Source: Roridomyces roridus
Taxonomy: Eukaryota > Basidiomycota > Agaricomycetes > Agaricales > Mycenaceae
Direction: 5' to 3'
Length of the DNA: 64,000 bases
Assembly: GCA_029378245.1 (NCBI GenBank)
Contig: JARKIF010000007.1
Span: 1,736,001-1,800,000, forward strand
Positions 23,341 to 34,841 of this stretch are shown one piece after another. Every line of letters starts with the position of its first letter. The stretch's first letter is position 1. Below the pieces are notes generated by a model, which saw only the letters and a program-made list of their open reading frames with translations, made no database searches and was not told the DNA's origin. Made by a program: the position numbers and the translations under genes.

Positions 23341-24045
23341 GTGGCCCCCTCGGCAGACCCTGCCTAGATCGGGCTATGTCTGCCGAGGTCTGCCGATGTG
23401 CCTAAGCGAGGTCTGCCCGACCCCACTCTGCCTAGGTCGGGCTATGTCTGCCGAGGGTGGGTCTAGATCGCCTCTGCCCGGGTGGGGCAGGGTTGGGGCA
23501 GGGTTGGCTCGGCCTTGGGGCGTACAATCCTAATATCCATTCCACTGTCTCAGTATCTCTGTGAAGTTCACCGTTGCCACCGAGACGAACTCAAAATTAG
23601 CAACTGCCACTTGACGCCTGTGGGAAGGCGCAGACAAGCATCACATTTGCCGCATTTGTAGCCGAAAAGTTCCCCACGACTCACGTCAAACGCTCGCAGG
23701 TTCAGTGCGCCTTCCGGTTCATTCTATTCCCGGGGATTGTCTACTAATTTCGAGTGCCAGGAACCCATACCAAGCCTGGCAGACCGAGGCAGACTCTCCC
23801 CCAGGGTCGGACTCACTGCGTTTTGAGGAAAGTGTCTACCCTATCGACAGAGCGGGGGATCCGAGAACTTTCCAGAACTGTCCACACGGTTGGTACTTGG
23901 AGCATCCCCCGGTGGACAGGCTGTATTCTGGATGATAGTACGACCAGTCCTGTCCAGCGGGCGGGCAGCTGAGCCGCCCACCCGTTGGACAGATATTCCA
24001 TCCCCCTGTGGACAGGTGGGCTAGGGCATGGTACAGATTGTGTGT
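23341..24045. repeat. Left subterminal repeats of the Plavaka-like element
   Basis: Many copies of TCTGCC/GGCAGA (23350-23490), some extended to TCTGCCTAGG or TCTGCCGAGG. A second block has TGTCCA/TGGACAG motifs (23878-24020). Both motif types recur in the right end (33365-33655), as expected for transposase-binding subterminal repeats of CMC elements. Confidence 0.7.
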
Positions 24046-24129
24046 CCATGCGGTGGCAAGATAGATCGACAGACGGACGGATTTGGAATAATAAAATGGT
24101 ATTTTGATAATTATAAATATATTAAGCTG

Positions 24130-24237
24130 ACGCGTCGCGACGCGTCGTGACGCGTCATGACGCGCCCCGGCACCACCTATCTTAGTACCAGCTCAACGCG
24201 TGCGCCTCCCAGGCACTGGCCTCTGCACCGAACGCGT
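24130..24237. promoter_or_regulatory. Cluster of five ACGCGT boxes
   Basis: ACGCGT at 24130, 24140, 24150, 24196 and 24232. The first three lie in a 10-bp-period repeat (GACGCGTC units, 24129-24168). The cluster sits 139-246 bp upstream of the ATG of the plus-strand element gene. ACGCGT is the MluI cell-cycle box bound by the fungal MBF (G1/S) factor. The alternative is that these are transposase-binding subterminal sites. Confidence 0.6.
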
Positions 24238-24375
24238 ACACCTGCCGCTGCCCCTACGGAACGAGAATTTCATTATCAGTGTGGTGATTGCCAGCGGGTA
24301 AAGTTACGCACCGGGTCGCACTCCTTATAAGAATGTCCCTCCTGCCTCGAAACATCAGCCACGAGCGCATTGCAG

Positions 24376-26152
24376 ATGGACTATTCCCACCTTGGAGCCC
24401 TCGCAAACAATATGTTTCCGGACGGCGGTGGAAACCTAGGTTATGTGAGTCGCACCCGCACATCAATTTGCAGTCAAAAGCTTACTGGGCTTTAGAATAT
24501 TGATTTCAATATGGCCGACCCTTCGTTCGCGGCCAACGCGTACTCCTCGTATCAGTCGTCTCAGTTGTTGGATCAGAATGCCAACGGCTCCCAGCCAGGG
24601 TTCTATCCGCTCGGCCAGCACAGTGCCGTCCTTAACGAGCCCGTTATCATCAGAACCGACAATTACCAGGAGAACGCGGGCCACATACTTGCCAGTTTGA
24701 ACAACCAGATCACTGTCTTGGAGGCCCGGATCGGTGAAGCCCGCAAGATCGCAGGGGAGGCGACTGCGGCGGCGGAGCAAGCCAAGGAGGCTGCACAGAA
24801 AGCAAAGGCAGCGCAGGATGTCGTTGACGCCGCGGAACGTAGCAACGGTCTGAAGGTGGGTACGAAAAGGACAAAAATGTTTGTAAGTGGCGCTGCCTTG
24901 CAAATTAAGGCCTTCGCTCACCATGCTCACAGAACGAGATCCATGCAAAGATGAATATGCTCCTCAGGGTCGACGGTGTTGGGATGGATGGCACCAAGGA
25001 CCAATCGATTCCTGGTCCACTGCGTTCCGGCGAGGAGGCTGAGCTGTTGGCCAATGGAGTAACCAAGAGAGCGCACCCGAATTGGCACCTTGGTGTCGAC
25101 GACCCGACCAACACGCGCTTTTGTAACGCAGTCGCAAAGCTCTGCATGGAAAGTGTCGAAGCTGATGAAGTACGTGTGTTAACATCGCTCACCAGCGGCT
25201 CCTTGATGATCGCGATCTTGACAGAAGAACAACGGTGGACTTGAATACGGCAATCCAAACTGGGATGCCATCCTGGCGATGTGCAAGGTTTACTATCGCT
25301 CACGCCGCAAGACGTACAATGGGCAGAATTCGGAGGTCGGAGCCCAGGCCAGAGTCGTCAAGCTGGATAAGACTAAGAACCGATCCCGTAAACGTGCCGT
25401 AAGCACTTACCACCGTCTCGCATCGGACTACCACTAATCGTGGCTGCAGAAGGCCGACAACCATTGCAAGGCTGTCGAGGTCTTTCGTGAGAAACATGGC
25501 GTGGAGAACACTGTCGGGGCGCACGAGGTCGTTCAGACAGACGACGTGTCCTCCGAGCATTCCGACTCCGGGGTTGTCGATCCTGCCATCTTTGAAGCTC
25601 ATCGTGCGCGGATGGGTGGCGGCGAGTTTGGCCTTGAGGTGCGAAGAAAAGAATGGCACTCAGACGATGTGAGAAAGTTATCCGCTCTGTCATGACTCAC
25701 TGACCTTGCCCGAGTAGCTCCGACTATTCAATTGCCATCTGAAGACAATTCGCCGCGACATGATCACCACCAAGGCTCCCAGAATCACGGGCGGCGATGA
25801 CAAGACCAACGGCGGTGGCGGCGCTGATGGTGACGGGATGAGCAACGGTGGCAGCGGGGGGTCAAAGAGGAAGGCCAATCCGCGCTACACTCGCTTCAAG
25901 GGCATGCCGGCAAACAACAACAAGAATCCTCCCCTCCCCGGGCACGCTCGCAACAGGGGCAAGAAGAATCGAAGCGCTGGTGCGCTCTACCAGTGGATGA
26001 TTAGCCCTGTTTGGCTTGCAGCCACGGGAAGGACGTACGAGGAGCTCGGGGCACTTCCCGACCCTGAGGACTTCACCCTCTTCAAGCTGCAGCTAACTCG
26101 CGAGGGCTTGAACAAGCGTGAGCTTGATTACCTTGCGGATGACGAATCCTAG
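24376..26152 (+). CDS. Transposon-borne coiled-coil protein of unknown function
   Basis: The ATG at 24376 (MDYSHLGALANNMFPDGGG) splices by GTGAGT...TTTAG to IDFNMADPSFAANAYSSYQ. An alanine-rich coiled coil follows (LASLNNQITVLEARIGEARK, then AAEQAKEAAQKAKAAQ). Further exons carry AHPNWHLGVDDPTNTRFCNAVAKLCM, NWDAILAMCKVYYRSRRKTY, a Gly/Asp-rich linker (about 25790-25870) and a basic C-terminus (KRKANPRYTRFKG ... YQWMISPVWLAATGR), stopping at 26152. Roughly 450 residues in six exons, all joined in frame. Its stop lies 28 bp from the stop of the convergent transposase. I infer an element-encoded partner, perhaps DNA binding by analogy with TnpA of CACTA elements; no family recognised. Confidence 0.7.
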
Positions 26153-26180
26153 AGTAGAATATGTATCAGCTACGTCGTGA

Positions 26181-29100
26181 TCAATGGCAAAGGTCCACGT
26201 ACGAATCTTGCTCCAGGCGTGCCGGTGTAAACACAGGAAGTCGGGCGCGATGGAATGACGGTGTCGATTGCCATCTAGGTACATACACAATAGGACAGTA
26301 ACTACTGTAGACGTGCATCAGCTGCTGACTGACACGAGAAAGACAGGAGTGAATCATACCTTGGCGGTCGGGATGCTTGCCCGAAAAGTCCGTCCACGGA
26401 TGACGACCTCCGTGCAAACGACATGAGAGGCAATATCCTGGAGATTGATGAACGGTGTCGGACCTGGGTCAGTATCCTTGAGAAAGCTGGTTTCCCACAT
26501 GCGGAGATTCAGAGAGGAGCTGGCTGCGTGTGAGCACACGACGCATGCAAAGTGATTCACCACTTACAAAGATCCCCACACCGTCATGCTCAGGTCCACC
26601 GCTGCTGGGCGATACCACCGTACATAGCCAAAGTGACGCACTGTCTTTGTCGAGGGCTCCACGATGGCGACGATGAAGGCAAGCTCTCCAACCCAAAACG
26701 GCCAGGAGGCATCCACGCCATCGGTTTGGACCGCAACGAGAGAGTTTTGAGGTCGCGCTGAACGGGAGGAGGCGTGGTAACGGGAGTTGTTGACAACGAC
26801 GTGGTCAAACAGAAACCCGTTGGGCGGCAGGGTATGGCTGTCGGGAGAGGGGGATGGCTGGATAAAGGAGTGTAGTTTGTAGCGGGGGAAGCAAAGCTGC
26901 AGGTGGCAAAGAACACCGAAGTATAACGGAGTTGGCAGCTAGCCCTGGGCGTAGCAACTGCTCAGCTGGAACGAGATACCTCCTGTGGCGCTGTCAATCT
27001 CAATTCAAAGTGTGATCGATGTATGCCCTACCGTCTTCTTGTACCGTATCAAGCTCTCGCGCCAAGGCTTGGACAGTACCCCGGTCGTCATCGGTGGCAT
27101 GATGCATGAGGTTGACGGCAGTGGACAACAGACTGCCTGCGGGTTCGCGTGCTGCCTGAGTAAGCTGAGAGAAGCTTTGAGAAAGGCAGGAAAACCAAGA
27201 GTAACATGAGGCCTACAAGTCTAGATTGCTGAACGGTGCGATGGAACTCTCGAAAGAAGGACGTCTCGAGCTCCCCGCCCGCGTGGTTCGGTGTCCGGTA
27301 GCTCTTCAGGACCTTGTTTAGGCGTTCAAAGAGAAACGTCCAGAATTCGTTGAGGGGCCCATAATTGTGCACGCACTGGGCGATGTGTGTAGCATAATGG
27401 TGATTGGGACAAATGATGTGCTCCCCATAAAGCTGGGAAAAGACATTGTCAGTGGAGCCCACGACAGCCGTTCAAGACGCACGTCTACCAGTTCGGCACA
27501 ATAGGAGCGGAGAAGCGTGTCAGACAACGCCAGGTCTGTGTCGGTGATGCTGCGCCCCACAAGTAGCTTAACCGCATTGGACAGCTTGAGGAAGTTCTTG
27601 GGGTTGTCTGGGTGAGGATTTGGAGGTGTAGCGTTGTCGAGAGCCTCCTGGTCGGCGTCACTGAGCTGTTTGTCACGTTCTTGAGCCCGTTTCCGCTTCT
27701 TTTGTTGTGTCGGATTGAGGCCATATGAGTCGTCGTCAGAGTGATCGCGTGCACCCGCATCAAGACCTGCATCCTCCGGGTCTATGTCCATTTCCTTTTC
27801 AAGAGAGATAAGCATATGTAGTGGCGAATGACGGAGTTCATACATACCGCTGCTTTGGCTGTTGGGCGTCTCTTACGCTTGGCTGGAAGCTCCTGTGACG
27901 CCGCCATCTGCACTTGTGCCAAAGTCGCCTGACGTGCGGCAGCAGCCGCAGCACGTTTAGCTTCGAGCGTGGTCGTGATCTCACGCGCGCGGCGCTCCCG
28001 AAGCTCCTGAGGTGATTCCTCGGGAATGTACTCTTGCCATAGCTGTGGGATCTGCCAATGGGCGTCAGGCACGACAGAACAGACTGCGGAAAGACGAGAC
28101 TTGCAATCAAGGGAGCAACGACGGTGCAAAACACGAGCCACTGATCCGCCGTCAAAGAGCCGCCCGCAGGCTCTCCAATCAGGCTGGGCAGGCGGCTGAG
28201 TTGAGCATGTAGCTGGAGCTGCGTTTATTGCGGTCAGAATGCTTGGCGGTGCACAAGGGACGAGTCATTCACCTTGGAGAGCAGCGCATGGAGGGTGCGC
28301 AACTCCTCGGTCTTGCGAAGCACGTTCAGCTGCACCCAGATATGGTAAAAGTGCGTCTTGACAACACCTAACAGTGAGTCATGTGAGATTTGAGCAAACG
28401 TGAGGTTAGAATCGCACCGAGGAAGAGATTGTGCATCGGATCAATGACGATCATCTGGCACATATTGAAGTACGGTAGGCGATGCAGCTCGGACCAGCGA
28501 GTCGCAGACTTTTGAACGAAGGCATCGCGCACGGATTTGGTGGTACACTTCAAGTATTCTTTCTGCAGTCGGCGATGCTCTGCATCTGTATGTTCCCGAA
28601 AACCTGAGGAGGGTGAGCAAGTGAGGAGCGTCTTGTGGACAATACTGACCCTTGTCCTGGAACGCTTCCGGTGACGCTTTCATTCCCTGTGTAATCCAGC
28701 ACATGGTGCAGAAGTTGGTGTGACTGTGGGAGCCGAAGCCACCGAGCTTATGGGCGGCGGGTTTGTCGCAAACCACTGCGACGAGAGCGACTCGGACCAG
28801 GCGGACATTGGGAAACTTCGGTGTCTTTATTATTACCCCATCGCGCCACAGTCGCAGAAGCTCGCTGATCAGAGGCCGCAGAAAACGTTGGCACTGGTCA
28901 GGGTTAGGCTCCTTTGGACCTGGCATGATGCCGGCTAGGAGCAGATATGCGGTGCAATATCTGCAATCATATTAGTACCTCGCGCCACGGTGCAATAATA
29001 ATAGGGCCGACGACTCACCGCATGTGAGCTGGTAGATTGATCAAGCTATACGAGATAGGCCCCGATGTGTGCGAGGCTGAGATCTGACTCCGGAGGTAAG

Positions 29101-30902
29101 AAAACCTGGGTGGGAGATTCAGCATTGATGAGAAAAAATGAGAAAGGACCTTACCAATCGGCGCCCAAAAGGACGCCGAGGCGGAGCTCTCCAGAGGCAA
29201 CCTCCTCGGCAGAGGGGAAGAAGAACTTGCTGCCGCTGGCGGTCGGCAGTTCTTGGCAAACCTTCCCGTCGAAAATGTTCTTCAATATACCTGGCTCGCG
29301 CATGCTCGCCTTCCCCATGGACTTCTCCAGCTCCTCCTCGATCCCGTCTAGTGCGAGCAATGTCGCCAGCTGCTCCGCCAGCGATTTGATGGGGTACTGA
29401 ATGTGTGGCCGCGGATTCTGCGGAGTGGTAGTGTTTCGGAGCTGAGCGGGAGTCCGGGTATCAGGGAAAAGAGAGTGTCCGCATCGGGTGCACTGGGCAT
29501 TTGCTGGCGTGGAGGCAGCAAAGACCTCGAGACACCCGGGACAAACGGGCAGGATCTGGAATGAGGGCTCAGCACCCAAATGATGGATGACAGTCGGGAG
29601 AGTGGTCCGCATTGGGGGGTCGATTGCGGCACCAGCTGTCACACCGAAAGCGAGCGCAATAATGGCGAGCAGGGCATTGCATGCTCGGAAGGGAAGGTGA
29701 AATGTCGAGTGGAGCCACATGACCGTCATATAAATGAGGTATACGGCGGGGTTGGGATGCACATCGCGGGGAGTCGGTAGGACTTGAGCCAGTTTCGGTG
29801 GGGTATAGAATGGATCCGGGTCGTTCTCGTCTGCATGAGGAGGGGGACCCTCGTTACTCTCGTGCTCGGGCTGGTCGAGAGAGGACTCCTCGGGGAGCTC
29901 CCAGTCATCGGCAGAGATAGGGAGGAACAACTCCCCGGATGCCTCCACTCGCTGCGTATGCGCCAGCTCGTCAGCCTCCAGAGACGCAGTCAGGGAGAAG
30001 GTAGAGGTCTCCATTGTCTCTAGCGACAACACCCTCTCGTGGTCCACAGATTGCGGCGGTAGGTCGGCGAGAGGGAAAGCGATGGGCGGCTGAGACGCTC
30101 CCATTGCGGCGAACACACCAGAAGGGGCGGACGGTCCAGCAATAGTACTTGGTGCCCCGTTGACGCTCAGGGGACAAACGGGCAGGATCTGGAATGAGGG
30201 CTCAGCACCCAAATGATGGATGACAGTCGGGAGAGTGGTCCGCATTGGGGGGTCGATTGCGGCACCAGCTGTCACACCGAAAGCGAGCGCAATAATGGCG
30301 AGCAGGGCATTGCATGCTCGGAAGGGAAGGTGAAATGTCGAGTGGAGCCACATGACCGTCATATAAATGAGGTATACGGCGGGGTTGGGATGCACATCGC
30401 GGGGAGTCGGTAGGACTTGAGCCAGTTTCGGTGGGGTATAGAATGGATCCGGGTCGTTCTCGTCTGCATGAGGAGGGGGACCCTCGTTACTCTCGTGCTC
30501 GGGCTGGTCGAGAGAGGACTCCTCGGGGAGCTCCCAGTCATCGGCAGAGATAGGGAGGAACAACTCCCCGGATGCCTCCACTCGCTGCGTATGCGCCAGC
30601 TCGTCAGCCTCCAGAGACGCAGTCAGGGAGAAGGTAGAGGTCTCCATTGTCTCTAGCGACAACACCCTCTCGTGGTCCACAGATTGCGGCGGTAGGTCGG
30701 CGAGAGGGAAAGCGATGGGCGGCTGAGACGCTCCCATTGCGGCGAACACACCAGAAGGGGCGGACGGTCCAGCAATAGTACTTGGTGCCCCGTTGACGCT
30801 CAGGAAACGTCGCTCGCGAGCCTGGTGGCGATCTCGCTTTGCCGGAGTCACCTCTTCTCCCTGACATTCGGGACAGTTGCACAGAACAAGTTTGGGCTGC
30901 AT
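26181..30902 (-). CDS. Tnp2/Plavaka-type transposase
   Basis: Read from the ATG at 30902 (MQPKLVLCNCPECQGE, a Cys-rich N-terminal knuckle) to the stop near 26181. After a long acidic N-terminal exon (containing the 633-bp duplication) come the family core motifs in order: GADW then SHTSGPISYSLINLPAHMRY, LLLAGIMPGPKEPNPDQ, LRPLISELLRLWRDGV, VALVAVVCDKPAAHKLGGF, CTMCW, and MIVIDPMHNLFLG. Later come HNYGPLNEFWTFLFERLNKV, GGELETSFFREFHR, and a C-terminal WPFWVGELAFIVAI...VRWYRP segment. Introns are short; the one at 28052-28104 uses GC-AG (GCAAGT...TTGGCAG). Every exon join I tested kept the frame, so it may be functional. It cuts and pastes the element. A predicted hydrophobic stretch occurs in each duplicated unit (LLAIIALAFGVTAGAAI). 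Confidence 0.82.
29538..30803. repeat. Perfect in-frame tandem duplication, 633 bp x 2
   Basis: Two adjacent copies (about 29538-30170 and 30171-30803) look identical throughout on both strands. They encode a 211-residue unit twice within the transposase N-terminal region without breaking the frame. Unit limits are accurate to a few bases. Confidence 0.9.
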
Positions 30903-31333
30903 GAACAATCTTTAAATCGTCTGTGATGCAATAGGATCGACTGGAACTGACCATGGCAAGAGAGAGCAAGTAAAAGGCAGGTCAGAGTAAAGACAGTGAG
31001 GGAGTTGGTCAAGCAAGTCGACTTTGATGCGGTCGCATGAAAGATAATCTGTCCACCGGGATACAGCTTGGTTCCAGCATTGACTCGCACACTCTTTTTC
31101 ACAGCAAATCAATAAAGTAGATGAATTCAAAGTATCAGTATTGTGCCTTCAGTTCTAAGTAGTACTTCTAGCACTAGTGGGAGAGCTGTCAACATCATCC
31201 TCCACCAAATCCCCCTGGCACCTAACGCGGACACGATGACGACGTTGATTACGCGGCGAGCTACGTGGCTTCGCCAGGGTGAGCGGTGCCAGGCGTTCGT
31301 GTTGGACCCAGGTCCCAATCTGAGACGACTGCG

Positions 31334-31958
31334 TCAGCGCACCCACTTGAAGAAGTGGATGTAACGCACCGCAGAAGCGCTTGCCCAGTCTATCATCGCG
31401 CGCGAAAGTCCCGGCTGGAGGAGGGTTAAAGAGGCAACCCAGGTGTCGATATACTGACGTACCTGCGCCAAGTTCTCCGGCCACATTGCAACCCTTGCAA
31501 AATCGAAGAGAAATGAAGCCCGCAAACACAGCAGTTGGAGGGACTTGGGCCACTGCCGCCAGACGGGAGCCTCAGTGTACGGGCCGTCAGCGAAGGAGTC
31601 GATGATGGCCACCGGGCTAGTGTGAGGCTCCGAGGGCAGTGGCAGTTTTGCGTTCACCGTAGCGGATATGTACAGCGTGAACGAGTCCTAGGCAGAGTTG
31701 GTCATGCGGTACCTGAAAGAAATACAAAGAGCTCACCTTAGTCCCCTTCCGCTCCAAAGTACAAAGCACATAGTCCACGCCCGCCGCATCCAGGTGTCCT
31801 TCGTTCATGCGAAAGCCTGAACGACGGATAGTGCGAGCCTCGCTGTCACCCTGGGCGAGAAACCCTATCTTGACGGCGACGTCGTCTCGAGCCCGCCAAC
31901 GCGCTAGGTCGTGCGGCGGAAGACTGATGAGGTTGCTTGAGTCGGCTGGTGAGGACAT
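31334..31958 (-). CDS. Transposon-borne hypothetical protein A
   Basis: The ATG at 31958 (MSSPADSSNLISLPPHDLARW) opens an exon ending CTLERKGTK. A 49-nt intron (GTGAGC...CCTAG) leads to DSFTLYISATVNAKLPLPSEPH. After EDLAQ-like ENLAQ a GTACGT...CCAG intron joins the last exon (PGLSRAMIDWASASAVRYIHFFKWVR), stop at 31334. About 175 residues, three exons in frame. No domain recognised. It lies upstream of the transposase in the same orientation, inside the element termini, so I infer it is element cargo. Confidence 0.55.
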
Positions 31959-32346
31959 GAGTAGGGGGAATACTTACTGGACACGCAGAAGCCTTTTATG
32001 TGGGATACATCGGGACAGAGGTTGGGACAGAGAGGGTTACAGGCAAGAGAAGGCGTGGCTGCGCAGTGATCCGGAGCACAAGATGATCTTGATTATCTGA
32101 ATTGATTTTCTGAGGTGCGCCGCGGCAAATGCTAAGAAAAAGGCGAGGAGGTTATTGAATCTCCTGGCGTTCATTTGACTCGAAAAAAAATGAATAGTCA
32201 AACGGACCACTAGGGAACGACAGACTAAGATGCCAAGTTCGGCAGATTGTTGGTAATCAGCGCGCGGCACGAACGCCGAATGCGGACATTTCAAAAGTAA
32301 TTACTACTAGCACCGTAAAGAACGCGGATCGATATTCTCCTTCTCA

Positions 32347-33293
32347 TCATTGAGGCGGGGTTTCGGGCGGGGTTTCTGCAAATGCGATGAGAGAGGAGCA
32401 TGCCAGCCAGAGCAGAAGTGAAACCCATACCACCGGTGACGCGCGCCGAACCAAACGACGCTCAGGCAGTCTTTTCCTCTCAGCCTCGGGTAGAAGTTCG
32501 TTGGCAGCCCTGATTTCCTCCACAGCGAGGCGGTGACAATGTTCGACCACATCAGCATCGACGAAGGTGCCCAACTAAAAAAAGAGTATTGAACAACAGT
32601 ACTGGGGTATGAACGGAGGTACCCACCGAGGCCGTACAAGCCCAGGCACGCATTCGCGGTGATATATCCATCTGAGAGCCAAATTCAGGTTCGGAGACTC
32701 CTAAAAGACATACACATGACGCACCGTCCCGACAGCTTCGACTGGAATATCACTCATGCCCGCCGCAAGTTGCGCTGCGAAGGACCGAGTCTCCATGATG
32801 TGATAGTCTTGGCGAGGCTGCAATATGCGCGTCCACAGGGGCCCGTCGAGACGTTGAGAGGATCCCTCGAATCGAGCAATGCGCATGTACGGGCTGGGAC
32901 GCGTACCTGCGAGCTTGATCTGAAGGAGGACGGTGAAGAGCTCGGGGCCATCATAGATAGGAAGGTCTTCTTGCGGGACCTAAAACGCGGAAGTTAGCGT
33001 GTGCATATGAAGAGAGTAGAGATACGGAGACCTACTTCCTGCTTTATGAGCGTCAAAACACAAAGAGCCTGAGTGAAGGACACAGGTGAGTCGTAGTCGT
33101 AGTCGTCCTTGTCAAGAGCAGTGGTGAAGCCAGACGAGACGCGCTTGGAAAGCCATTTGTCCAAGGCCGTGTGGCCTGCAAGAGAAGCAGCGCGCAAGAC
33201 CTCCCCACCCCGCATTGAGAACTGGCTGGGCCGCAAGCGCGGAGAGTACGGTGCGAATCGACTGCTGGGAGCGACGCGTGAGACGGACTTCAT
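32347..33293 (-). CDS. Transposon-borne hypothetical protein B with C-terminal membrane anchor
   Basis: The ATG at 33293 (MKSVSRVAPSSRFAPYSPRL) leads to GHTALDKWLSKRVSSGFTTALDKDDYDYDSP.... GT-AG introns join VPQEDLPIYDGPELFTVLL, then a tiny exon MDISPRMRAWACTAS, then LGTFVDADVVEHCHRLAVEEIRAANEL and a hydrophobic helix (VVWVSLLLWLACSSLIAF) near the C-terminus; stop at 32347. About 265 residues, four exons in frame. A tail-anchored membrane protein is unusual cargo for a DNA transposon. Family unknown. Confidence 0.6.
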
Positions 33294-33364
33294 GAGATTT
33301 TGTTGAAGGCAAAGTGCATACCAGGCGCGAATTCATGAAGCGGAGTGAACGTAGCCACGGGATG

Positions 33365-33655
33365 GACACCTAGCACAGTCGGATGTTCCCCTTGTGGGAC
33401 AGGTAAAGAGATCCTCGATCCGTCGATGTCGTAGACAGTTAATGCCAGTTTGGCTGTCCCTACTTGGACACATAAGCAGATTCTCAATCTTGCCACGGGT
33501 GTGGACAGTTCATTGGGACAGGTGGGCTACAACATGGGACAGAATGGGATATTCTAACTGTCTCACCTGTGCGAAGGGCAGACAGATTTCGCAAAACGCA
33601 GTGACTGAGCAGGGTCTGCCGAGGCGCCCTAGGCAGACCCTCTGCCTAGGAGGCT
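33365..33655. repeat. Right subterminal repeats of the Plavaka-like element
   Basis: GGACAG/TGTCC motifs (33398-33590), then GGTCTGCC, AGGCAGACC and TCTGCCTAGG (33610-33650), mirror the left end in motif type and order. Confidence 0.65.
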
Positions 33656-33984
33656 ACGGAATGCAGTGCTTGCCTGACGCGACGACAACTACAAGGGGCA
33701 CGTCATTTCTTTATCTGCCCCGACCACACCCCGGTATCAGAAAGGGAGTAAAAAATAGATTTGCGTGTTCTTCTCGACCTACATGGCTCAGGATACGCAT
33801 GAAAGCAGGGCCAGAAGACCCAGGCATATTCAGTTCCTCTCCCACAAGATGTCGCAAGTTGCAACTAATCGGATCTAGATCTAGACTGCTAGCCTCTTGC
33901 CGCGACCATGACTTCTGCGACAAGGCAGCAGAGGGTGGAAGAATAAAAGGGCCCCGGTAAACCGCGACCGTCTGCAGTTCCGTC

Positions 33985-34841
33985 ATGTCCGACCACACCG
34001 TCTATCTCGGTACGCCCTTCAATCATATTTCTTCCCAGCTAATCTATGACCAGTCACTGGCTCAAACCGCGGTATCGGCCTGGGTCTCGTCGCTGCTCTG
34101 GTCACCCGTGCCAACGTCACTGTCTTTGCCGGTGCGCGCAATCCCGGAGCGCCGTCTCTGACCGAGCTGGCCGCCAAACACCCCAACCTCCACCCGCTCC
34201 AACTTACCAGTGGCAACGAAGCTGAAAACCAAGCAGCACTCGAGAAGATCAAGACCGTGGCTGGCCAGCTCGATGTCATCATCGCAAACGCAGGCATGTA
34301 CTTGTCTCGCGCGCCGTTTATTTCTGAACCTTCCCCAGGTATCGCCAACCACTTCGGCCCCTTGGTGACGACTCCACTGTCTCAATTCAATGACCACTGG
34401 GAGACAAATACCCGTGGCAACGTCGTCCTGTTCCAAGCGGCGCACAAGCTACTCCTGGCCTCCCCGTCCGGCGCGCCCCGTTTCATTGACATTGGCAGTA
34501 TCGCCGGTTTCATCGGGTGTTACCAACACTTTGCCGCAGCGGCATACGGCTCCTCAAAAGCAGCATCCCATTTCCTGATCAAAGTCCTACACCAAGAACA
34601 CCCGGAACTGATCTCCATTTCTATCCACCCCGGACTCGTGCCGACCGACATGGGGAATAACGCAGCTGAGATACTTGGGCTGCAGCAAGGCGAGATGGAC
34701 CCGATGAGAGAGTCGATTGAGGGGATTTTGGACCGTGTGGACGCGGCCAAGACTAGGGAAATGAGTGGGCGGTTTTATACGTTCAAATCGAATTATGGCG
34801 GGGATACCTGGGACAGTGAGACCGATGAGATTGCGTGGTGA
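33985..34841 (+). CDS. Short-chain dehydrogenase/reductase
   Basis: Exon 1 (33985-34009, MSDHTVYL) splices by GTACGC...ACCAG to exon 2 (34054-34841), for 270 residues. It is a Rossmann-fold SDR of the classical type: cofactor motif VTGSNRGIG, AGARN, NAG at the end of beta4 (IIANAG), catalytic Ser in IDIGSIAG, and the YGSSKAA motif giving the Tyr-xxx-Lys pair, then HPGLVPTDMG. It most resembles fungal norsolorinic-acid-ketoreductase-like SDRs in layout, but the substrate cannot be told. It starts 316 bp past the right end of the Plavaka-like element and appears intact. Confidence 0.88.

Larger units (their letters stand above)
23330..33668. mobile_element. Plavaka/CACTA-like transposon of about 10.3 kb with four genes
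   Basis: The left end CACTGCATTCCGT (23330-23342) is the exact reverse complement of the right end at 33656-33668, and similarity continues inward for about 20 more bases (GGCAGA core). CACT(A/G) termini, a Tnp2-type transposase and repeated subterminal motifs at both ends mark the CMC group, in fungi the Plavaka-type elements. No clear 2-3-bp target duplication is visible (ATA on the left, CTT on the right). Inside are one plus-strand gene (24376-26152), the transposase (26181-30902, minus) and two further minus-strand genes. The left end truncates an F-box gene. The transposase exons I checked remain open, so it may be autonomous. Confidence 0.85.

Noticed and set aside
29580..30656. Pairs of identical short plus-strand frames
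   Set aside because: Shadows of the duplicated 633-bp unit in the transposase.
34290..34340. Possible intron inside the SDR gene (GTACTTG...CCCCAG)
   Set aside because: Removing it breaks the frame, while the unspliced frame is open through the catalytic motifs.
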